A stretch of 6,823 nucleotides of DNA from Pseudomonadota bacterium (GTDB lineage Bacteria > Pseudomonadota > Gammaproteobacteria > Burkholderiales > Gallionellaceae), in contig JAJXTT010000099.1 of the NCBI GenBank assembly GCA_021783525.1, positions 1 to 6,823 on the forward strand, given 5' to 3'. The notes below the pieces were generated by a model. That model made no database searches. It had not been told where the DNA came from and worked only from the letters and a program-made list of their open reading frames with translations. Positions 1 through 5,081 of this stretch are shown in pieces. The stretch's first letter is position 1, and each line of letters starts with the position of its first letter. Both the position numbers and the translations under genes were made by a program.

Positions 1-723
1 CTGCTGGAAGCTGCCATGCGGGAACAAGGCAGATTAGCGGATATGGTTGCCGTTCCCCCTGCGAGCGGCTCGGGGCGAACGGATGTCTTGCCGCGCCTGC
101 ATGTGTTCTTTCCCGACAACCATCGAGCGCTGATCGCCACCGGCGATCCGCACAACAGCTCAGCCGCGCTCAACGGCATCCAGCGCGTCAGCATGGCGAG
201 TGATGCTCCGAGCCGCTCCTATCTCAAGCTCGCGGAAGCCTTCGAGGTGTTCCTCGACAAAACGGAACAGGCACTATGGCTGAGGCCGGGCATGACAGCC
301 GTCGACCTGGGAGCCGCGCCCGGCGGCTGGACCTGGCAACTGGTGCAGCGCGGACTGAAAGTCACGGCGGTGGATAACGGTCCGCTCAAGGGGGCGGCGG
401 CAGGCCATCCTTCCATCCGGCATCTGCGCGAGGACGGATTCCGCTTCCGCCCCCAGCGCCCGGTGGACTGGCTGGTGTGCGACATGGTGGAGCAGCCGCA
501 GCGCGTCGCAACCTTGGTAACCGAATGGTTTATCGGCGGCTATACCCAGCGCGCCATCTTCAACCTCAAGCTGCCGATGAAAAAACGCGTCGCGGCGTTG
601 AACGATGCACTCAACAGCATACGCACCGCGCTCAACAACAAGGGCGTCCGTTACCAGTTGGAAGCCAAGCAGCTCTACCATGACCGGGAAGAAGTCACGG
701 TATATCTGGCGCGCAAACGCTAA
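1..723 (+). CDS. rlmM: 23S rRNA (cytidine-2498 2'-O)-methyltransferase RlmM, C-terminal part (5' end outside window)
   Basis: RlmM uses S-adenosylmethionine to methylate the 2'-OH of C2498 in the peptidyl-transferase region of 23S rRNA, acting in the cytoplasm. The frame is open from base 1, so the ATG at base 16 is probably internal; 240 codons are visible against about 366 in the E. coli protein. What remains is the end of the N-terminal THUMP-containing part and the whole Rossmann methyltransferase domain. The SAM-binding motif DLGAAPGGW begins at base 304. The family's K-D-K-E tetrad is visible: Lys in SRSYLKL (base 226), Asp in CDMVE (near 481), Lys in NLKLPMKKR (near 568) and Glu in REEVTVY (near 690). 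The C-terminus stops soon after EEVTVY, so it lacks the short tail of the E. coli enzyme. It converges with the next gene, with seven bases between the stops. Identification rests on remembered, near-continuous similarity to E. coli RlmM. Confidence 0.95.
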   Translation: MLEAAMREQGRLADMVAVPPASGSGRTDVLPRLHVFFPDNHRALIATGDPHNSSAALNGIQRVSMASDAPSRSYLKLAEAFEVFLDKTEQALWLRPGMTAVDLGAAPGGWTWQLVQRGLKVTAVDNGPLKGAAAGHPSIRHLREDGFRFRPQRPVDWLVCDMVEQPQRVATLVTEWFIGGYTQRAIFNLKLPMKKRVAALNDALNSIRTALNNKGVRYQLEAKQLYHDREEVTVYLARKR

Positions 724-730
724 CCGTCCG

Positions 731-1057
731 CTACGCACTCTCGTCGATGTGTTCAGTGATGTCGCCCTCGCGCAGATTGTGACGGCGGCGGTCGATACCT
801 GAACGCAACTCGACCAGCACAGGCAAATGGCTGACGCGGCGACAGGCTTTGCGGCGATCTTCGAAGGCAAGTCTGCGATGCTGTTTCAGCTCGACCGGAT
901 GCGCGGGTTCTTGATGCGCCGCGTGTGGCTCTACATGGGGAAGGACGGGCTGTTCGCGAGGAAATATTGGTTTTACCGCTTGCGCCGCTGACGGACCGTT
1001 CACCTGGCGATTGGTCGGACTCGCCGTCGTCGACTGAATACTGGGCACATAGCGCAT
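731..1057 (-). CDS. Small basic protein of unknown function (108 aa)
   Basis: I do not recognise this protein as a named family. The start is well supported: a GAGGAG Shine-Dalgarno sequence lies about six bases ahead of the ATG. The first 66 residues are rich in Pro, His, Gln and Ala and look disordered. The last 42 residues look folded or conserved and carry two DRR motifs, at residues 67-69 (DRRKACRR) and 89-92 (DRRRHNLREGD), ending in an acidic DITEHIDES tail. There is no signal peptide or membrane segment, and one Cys (72). It lies 64 bases downstream of rluC on the same strand, so co-transcription with rluC is plausible, and it converges with rlmM. A nucleic-acid-associated role would suit its charge and neighbours, but that is only inference. 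The overlapping frame at 753-1076 lacks this ribosome binding site. Confidence 0.68.
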   Translation of the reverse strand: MRYVPSIQSTTASPTNRQVNGPSAAQAVKPIFPREQPVLPHVEPHAAHQEPAHPVELKQHRRLAFEDRRKACRRVSHLPVLVELRSGIDRRRHNLREGDITEHIDESA

Positions 1058-1112
1058 GACATCTCCTCGCGGCCATACCGGACCGCCTGCAACCCAGTTA
1101 TCGGCAAGGATC

Positions 1113-1127
1113 GCCTAAAACTTAGGC
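1113..1127. repeat. Small inverted repeat over the rluC stop codon
   Basis: A perfect 6-bp inverted repeat, GCCTAA and TTAGGC separated by three bases, contains the rluC stop codon. No T-run follows on the minus strand, so it is not a canonical intrinsic terminator. It may form a weak 3' hairpin, or be chance. Confidence 0.4.
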
Positions 1128-2060
1128 AGCCGCGGCATCCAGCTTGTTCAGAAAGCCCTGCAATTCAGGGGGTAAGGGCGCAACGATGCTCAGCGGCTCG
1201 CCCGTCAGCGGATGATTGAATGATATCGAATGGGCGTGCAGGAACATGCGTTTCAGGCCGCGTTTCGCCAATTCCTTGTTGCGCGCAAAATCGCCGTATT
1301 TGTCGTCGCCCGCGATGGGAAAGCCCAGGTGCGAGAGATGCACGCGGATCTGGTGGGTGCGTCCCGTCTTGAGTTGCGCCTCAAGCAGGGAAAATTCCGG
1401 CCAGCTCTTTTGCAGCGTAAAGATGGTGTGCGATGCCTGTCCGTCCTCGCGCACCATCACCCGCTTTTCGCCTTGCGGCGTGTCGAATTTGTGCAGCGGC
1501 AGCTTCACATGCTGTTTCGCATTTTTCCATTGTCCCAACACCAGCGCGAAATAGCGCTTGTCGCTGTTCCCCTCGCGCATGATCTCGTGCATCCCGGTCA
1601 GCGCCGAGCGCTTCTTCGCCACCAGCAGCACCCCGGACGTCTCGCGGTCGAGCCGGTGCACCAGTTCCAGGAACTTGGCCTGAGGCCGCGCGCTACGCAG
1701 CTGCTCGATGACCCCGAAGCTCACCCCGCTGCCTCCATGGACCGCCGTACCGGACGGTTTGTTGATGGCGAGTATCGCTTCATCTTCATACAAGACGGGG
1801 AATTCGATGGCCGGAACGAACTCGCTTTCGGGTTTTTCCGCCACACGGATGGGCGGGATGCGCAGCAGATCGCCCAATTGCAGGCGATAGGTCTGGTCGA
1901 TGCGCTTCTTGTTCACCCGCACTTCGCCGCGCAGGATCCGGTAGACATGGCTCTTGGGAACGCCTTTCAGGTGACGGAACAGGAAGTTATCGATGCGCTG
2001 CCCCTCGCTGCCCGCGTCGATTTCGACCCAACTCACGGATTCTTTGCTCAAACCACTCAT
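1122..2060 (-). CDS. rluC: 23S rRNA pseudouridine(955/2504/2580) synthase RluC
   Basis: RluC isomerises three uridines of 23S rRNA (955, 2504 and 2580 in E. coli numbering) to pseudouridine. The 312-residue product is close to the 319 of E. coli RluC. Residues about 20-80 form an S4-type RNA-binding domain (RIDNFLFRHLKGVPKSHVYR onward). The RluA-type catalytic domain follows, with the HRLDRETSG motif whose Asp138 is the expected catalytic residue, and the later motif GRTHQIRVHL. I chose the ATG at 2060 because MSGLSKESVSWVEID leads straight into the S4 domain; a GGAG lies ten bases upstream. An in-frame extension to 2138 adds 26 residues unlike the family. The gene is divergent from rne, as in E. 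coli, which separates RluC from the related RluD and RluA. A small gene follows 64 bases downstream on the same strand. Confidence 0.93.
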   Translation of the reverse strand: MSGLSKESVSWVEIDAGSEGQRIDNFLFRHLKGVPKSHVYRILRGEVRVNKKRIDQTYRLQLGDLLRIPPIRVAEKPESEFVPAIEFPVLYEDEAILAINKPSGTAVHGGSGVSFGVIEQLRSARPQAKFLELVHRLDRETSGVLLVAKKRSALTGMHEIMREGNSDKRYFALVLGQWKNAKQHVKLPLHKFDTPQGEKRVMVREDGQASHTIFTLQKSWPEFSLLEAQLKTGRTHQIRVHLSHLGFPIAGDDKYGDFARNKELAKRGLKRMFLHAHSISFNHPLTGEPLSIVAPLPPELQGFLNKLDAAAA

Positions 2061-2167
2061 TTTGAATATACTCCGCCCTCGCGTGTGCGCCTTCGTGAAA
2101 CGGGATACATGATTTCCCGTCCAACCTAAGGCAGGCAATCAAGCCGCCTACGAAGCAGCCCCGCCCG

Positions 2168-2176
2168 GTTATCTCA
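2168..2176 (-). promoter_or_regulatory. Possible extended -10 element for rluC
   Basis: On the minus strand TGAGATAAC matches a TGn extended -10 followed by GATAAC. It would give an rluC leader of roughly 100 bases. No convincing -35 hexamer lies at the right spacing, so this is a weak call. Confidence 0.18.
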
Positions 2177-2208
2177 CTCACCGGAGACAAGCAGTGATGG
2201 TAATTGAT

Positions 2209-2238
2209 TTGCGCGCTCTAAGCACCAAAGCAGATAAA
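2209..2238 (+). promoter_or_regulatory. Possible sigma-70 promoter for rne
   Basis: TTGCGC (2209-2214) and GATAAA (2233-2238) are 18 bases apart. The -35 matches the consensus in three positions and the -10 in four. The start site would fall near 2245, which would place the first leader hairpin (2244-2277) at the 5' end of the rne transcript. The call is tentative, since the hexamers are weak. Confidence 0.25.
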
Positions 2239-2243
2239 TTTTG

Positions 2244-2277
2244 GCGTGTTGCCCTCCTTGGAATTTTGGCAACATGC
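2244..2277 (+). promoter_or_regulatory. Candidate hairpin A in the rne 5' leader
   Basis: GCGTGTTGCC (2244-2253) pairs with GGCAACATGC (2268-2277) over ten base pairs, with one G-U, around a 14-base loop. It is the longest stem in the leader. It could serve as a sensor hairpin for RNase E autoregulation, or as a 5'-end cap if transcription starts nearby. I cannot match it by sequence to the E. coli rne hairpins. Confidence 0.45.
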
Positions 2278-2365
2278 AGATACAGACAAGCTAAAACGAG
2301 AATAACAATTTTGAACCACCGTCGTCATCACAACTCACTTAACAGTTTGCACGACCCAAATTCTC

Positions 2366-2383
2366 GCGCGCCAAGCGGCGCGT
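2366..2383 (+). promoter_or_regulatory. Candidate hairpin B in the rne 5' leader
   Basis: CGCGCC (2367-2372) pairs perfectly with GGCGCG (2377-2382) around an AAGC tetraloop, and G2366-T2383 adds a wobble pair. No T-run follows directly, so it is not an obvious terminator. Confidence 0.4.
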
Positions 2384-2395
2384 AGCTTTGTTCTG

Positions 2396-2416
2396 CCCGT
2401 GTCAGAGCGCGGGAGA
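2396..2416 (+). promoter_or_regulatory. rne ribosome binding site with possible sequestering hairpin C
   Basis: The rne Shine-Dalgarno sequence GGGAGA (2411-2416) is six bases from the ATG at 2422, which fixes the start. The upstream CCCGTG (2396-2401) can pair with CGCGGG (2408-2413), taking in the GGG of the Shine-Dalgarno, with a six-base loop. The stem is short, so any occlusion would be partial. Confidence 0.5.
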
Positions 2417-2421
2417 AAAAT

Positions 2422-5013
2422 ATGAAACGCATGTTATTCAATGCGACGCAGCCGGAAGAACTCCGCGTCGCCATTGTGGACGGTCAGAAACTCGTTGACC
2501 TCGACATTGAAACCGCCGGTAAAGAGCAACGCAAGAGCAACATCTACAAAGCCGTCATCACCCGCATCGAGCCCAGCCTCGAGGCCTGCTTTGTCGAATA
2601 CGGCGGCACCCGCCACGGTTTCCTCCCCTTCAAGGAAGTCTCCCCGCAGTATTACCAGCCCGGCGCCGGCAGCCGCTCCTCCATCAAGGAAGCGCTGAAG
2701 GAAGGTCAGGAACTGCTGGTCCAGGTGGAAAAAGACGAACGCGGCAACAAGGGCGCCGCCCTCACCACATATATAAGTCTGGCCGGCCGCTACATCGTGC
2801 TGATGCCGAACAACCCCAACGGCGGCGGCGTTTCCCGCCGCATCGAGGGCGAGGACCGCAACGAATTGCGCGACGTGCTGGCGCAGATGGAAGTACCGCA
2901 AGGCATGAGCATCATCGCCCGCACCGCCGGCATCGGCCGCAACCTGGAAGAGCTGCAGTGGGACCTCGATTACCTCAAGCAGCTGTGGGACGCCATCGAG
3001 GGCGCTGCCAAGGCAGAAAAAGCCCCGTCGCTGATCTACCTGGAAAGCAGCCTGGTCGTGCGCGCCATCCGCGACTATTTCAACCCCGAGATCGGCGAGA
3101 TCCTGATCGACACCGACGACATCTTCCAGCAGGCGCAAGCCTTCATGGGCACGGTGATGCCGGACCATGTCGACCGCATCAAGCGCTATCACGACGACGT
3201 GCCGCTGTTTTCCCGTTTCCAGATCGAACACCAGATCGAGTCCGCACACGCACGCCAGGTGAACCTGCCTTCCGGCGGCGCCATCGTGATCGACCACACC
3301 GAAGCGCTCACCGCCATCGACATCAACTCCGCGCGTTCGACGCGCGGCGGCGACATCGAGACCACCGCCTACAACACCAATCTGGAAGCCGCGGACGAGA
3401 TCGCCCGCCAGTTGCGCCTGCGCGACTTGGGCGGCCTCATCGTCATCGACTTCATCGACATGGAGTCGAGCAAGAACCAGCGCGAAGTGGAAAACCGCCT
3501 GCGCGACGCCCTGCACTTCGACCGCGCGCGCATCCAGACCGCGAAGATCTCGCGCTTCGGCCTGCTGGAGCTGTCGCGCCAGCGCCTGGCACCGAGCCTG
3601 GAAGAAGGCAACCACACCACCTGCCCGCGCTGTAACGGCATCGGCCATATCCGCGGCACGGAATCTTCCGCTTTGAACATCCTGCGCATCATCCAGGAAG
3701 AAGCCATGAAGGACAGCAGCGCCGCCATCCACGCGCAGGTACCGGTGGATGTTGCCACCTTCCTGCTCAACGAGAAGCGCGCCGACATCTTCCGCATCGA
3801 ATCCCGCTTCAAGATCAGCGTGGTACTCATCCCCAATCCGCACATGGAAACGCCGCATTACACGGTCACCCGCCTGCGCCAGGACGACATCACCGCCGAT
3901 CACCTGCAAGCCAGCTACAAACTGGTGGAGAAGCCTGAGGAAAGCAAGCCCGTCACCCAGACTGCGCAGGAAATCAAGGCGCAGCGCCCGCAGGCAGCCG
4001 TGCGCGGCATCACGCCGGCACAGCCCGCCCCGAAACATGCTGTCAAGGCGGAGGAGAAGAAGCCCTCCCTGTTCGGCAGCCTGGTCGGCTGGTTCAAGTC
4101 GCTGGGCGGCGAAAGCGAACCCGTCAAACCGGCTGCGCCGGCCAAGTCCGGACGCCAGAATCCGCGCCGCGAACGCGGCGAGCGGGGTGACCGCAATGAG
4201 CGCGGCGAACGCGGCGAACGCGGCGAGCGCAATGAACGCGGCGAAGGCAGCGGCAACAAGCCGCGTCGAGATCGCAATGAAGGCGGCAACAAGCAGCGCC
4301 GCGAGCGTGAAGACGCGCCGCGCGCGGACGGCAGGGAGCCGAAAGAGCAGCAGGAAAATCGCGGCGAACGCCAACCGCAACAGCCACGCCAACCGCGTCC
4401 GGCCACTATCGACAAACCCGTACTGGAAACGCCCAAGCCCGTTGTGGCCGGCGAACAAGGCGAAGAGGGAAGCGGAAACCGCGAAGGACGCAAGCGCGGG
4501 CGTCGCGGTGGCCGTCGCGAGCGCGAGCGCCGCGAACAGCAAGTGGCGGCCCCATCCGGCGAGGGCGTTGCAGTTCAGACGAACGAACAAGCCGCCATGC
4601 CTGCAGCCCGCGAAGTCGCTGCCGCCGCGGCACCCGTTCAGCGTACCAAGCCGACCGAGTACATCGCCTATCCCGATTCAATGAAAGAATCGATGAAGAA
4701 GGCTGTGCCGACCGAAGTTGTGTCCTATCCGGCACACTCTTCTCAAGCGCCGACGATGGAAGCGACCCCGCAACCTGCGCCACAAGTGCAGGCCGCCAAA
4801 TCCGTTGCCACCGCCGCCCCAGCCATGCCTCCAGTCGACCTGGGCGGCAGCGGTCTGACCCTGATCGAAACCGATCCGAACAAGGTCGCCAGCGTCGCGC
4901 CGGTGCAGGAAAGCCGCGAACACGCGCCGCGTCGCCGCCAGCGCCAGCGTGAGATATACACCATCGAGAACAGCGAACCGCTGCAGCAGGTGGAAACTCA
5001 TACGCCAAACTGA
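2422..5013 (+). CDS. rne: Ribonuclease E
   Basis: RNase E is the 5'-end-sensing endoribonuclease that starts mRNA decay, matures rRNA and tRNA and scaffolds the degradosome. The 863-residue product has the full catalytic half (about 1-510): S1 domain around residues 37-120, then the 5' sensor and DNase I-like regions with the catalytic Asp300 (AIDINSAR) and Asp343 (VIDFIDME), and the zinc-link motif CPRCNGIGH with Cys401 and Cys404. Each is offset by three from E. coli D303, D346, C404 and C407. The C-terminal half looks disordered. It has an amphipathic segment at 546-562 (KKPSLFGSLVGWFKSLG), a probable membrane anchor, an Arg/Glu/Gly repeat at 584-607, another Arg-rich patch at 690-704, and two PTExxxYP motifs (744-751, 763-770). 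The tail has LIETDPNKV and a basic patch before a short acidic end. Its length excludes RNase G. It is divergent from rluC, and a terminator follows directly. Confidence 0.97.
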   Translation: MKRMLFNATQPEELRVAIVDGQKLVDLDIETAGKEQRKSNIYKAVITRIEPSLEACFVEYGGTRHGFLPFKEVSPQYYQPGAGSRSSIKEALKEGQELLVQVEKDERGNKGAALTTYISLAGRYIVLMPNNPNGGGVSRRIEGEDRNELRDVLAQMEVPQGMSIIARTAGIGRNLEELQWDLDYLKQLWDAIEGAAKAEKAPSLIYLESSLVVRAIRDYFNPEIGEILIDTDDIFQQAQAFMGTVMPDHVDRIKRYHDDVPLFSRFQIEHQIESAHARQVNLPSGGAIVIDHTEALTAIDINSARSTRGGDIETTAYNTNLEAADEIARQLRLRDLGGLIVIDFIDMESSKNQREVENRLRDALHFDRARIQTAKISRFGLLELSRQRLAPSLEEGNHTTCPRCNGIGHIRGTESSALNILRIIQEEAMKDSSAAIHAQVPVDVATFLLNEKRADIFRIESRFKISVVLIPNPHMETPHYTVTRLRQDDITADHLQASYKLVEKPEESKPVTQTAQEIKAQRPQAAVRGITPAQPAPKHAVKAEEKKPSLFGSLVGWFKSLGGESEPVKPAAPAKSGRQNPRRERGERGDRNERGERGERGERNERGEGSGNKPRRDRNEGGNKQRREREDAPRADGREPKEQQENRGERQPQQPRQPRPATIDKPVLETPKPVVAGEQGEEGSGNREGRKRGRRGGRRERERREQQVAAPSGEGVAVQTNEQAAMPAAREVAAAAAPVQRTKPTEYIAYPDSMKESMKKAVPTEVVSYPAHSSQAPTMEATPQPAPQVQAAKSVATAAPAMPPVDLGGSGLTLIETDPNKVASVAPVQESREHAPRRRQRQREIYTIENSEPLQQVETHTPN
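4171..4242 (+). repeat. 9-bp in-frame tandem repeat in rne (ERG/ERN units)
   Basis: Eight consecutive 9-base units, mostly variants of GARCGCGGC, encode Glu-Arg-Gly or Glu-Arg-Asn triplets at residues 584-607 of RNase E. Several units are identical at the base level. Two carry CGCAAT instead of CGCGGC, and one reads GAGCGGGGT. The positive charge suits RNA binding, as in arginine-rich segments of other RNase E scaffolds. Such a repeat could vary in length by slippage. Confidence 0.75.
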
Positions 5014-5031
5014 GCGGTTTGTCGGATAATG

Positions 5032-5061
5032 AAAGCGCACGGCTTGCCGTGCGCTTTTTTT
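5032..5061 (+). terminator. Rho-independent terminator after rne
   Basis: AAAGCGCACGG pairs with CCGTGCGCTTT around a CTTG tetraloop (5043-5046), and a run of seven T (5055-5061) follows. It begins 18 bases after the rne stop. The stem is long and perfect, so termination should be efficient. Confidence 0.93.
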
Positions 5062-5081
5062 GTTCCGGGGTGACACACACC

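Larger units (their letters stand above)
2061..2421. other. Divergent rluC-rne intergenic region with probable rne leader
   Basis: This 361-base stretch separates the divergent rluC and rne starts. It is visibly richer in A and T than its neighbours, mostly from about 2197 to 2365. It contains weak promoter-like sequences in both directions and three candidate hairpins on the rne side (2244-2277, 2366-2383, 2396-2413). Between the first two hairpins lies a largely unstructured A/T-rich stretch, 2278-2365. A further inverted repeat, ACGGGA and TCCCGT with a 9-base loop, lies at 2100-2120 on the rluC side. An open frame of 63 codons starts at GTG 2194 (ATG at 2197) behind a GGAGA and ends at 2385, but I do not consider it a proven gene. 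In E. coli the long rne leader mediates feedback control by RNase E, so a regulatory role is reasonable inference here. Confidence 0.7.

Noticed and set aside
274..870. Minus-strand open frame overlapping rlmM and the 108-residue gene
   Set aside because: It runs antisense through the conserved rlmM methyltransferase domain and overlaps the better supported small gene in another frame.
1230..2129. Plus-strand open frame of 299 codons opposite rluC
   Set aside because: It is antisense to a clear RluC with catalytic motifs, has no visible ribosome binding site and no recognisable domain.
2366..2390. Intrinsic terminator or attenuator at hairpin B ahead of rne
   Set aside because: The hairpin is followed by AGCTTTG rather than a T-run directly after the stem, so termination is not supported.
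2434..4590. Very long minus-strand open frame opposite rne (718 codons)
   Set aside because: It mirrors the codon pattern of the GC-rich rne frame, has low-complexity Ala/Val/Leu-rich content and matches no family I know. The plus strand is unambiguous RNase E.
2422..5013. RNase G instead of RNase E
   Set aside because: The 863-residue length, the arginine-rich scaffold half with membrane segment, and divergence from rluC all favour RNase E.
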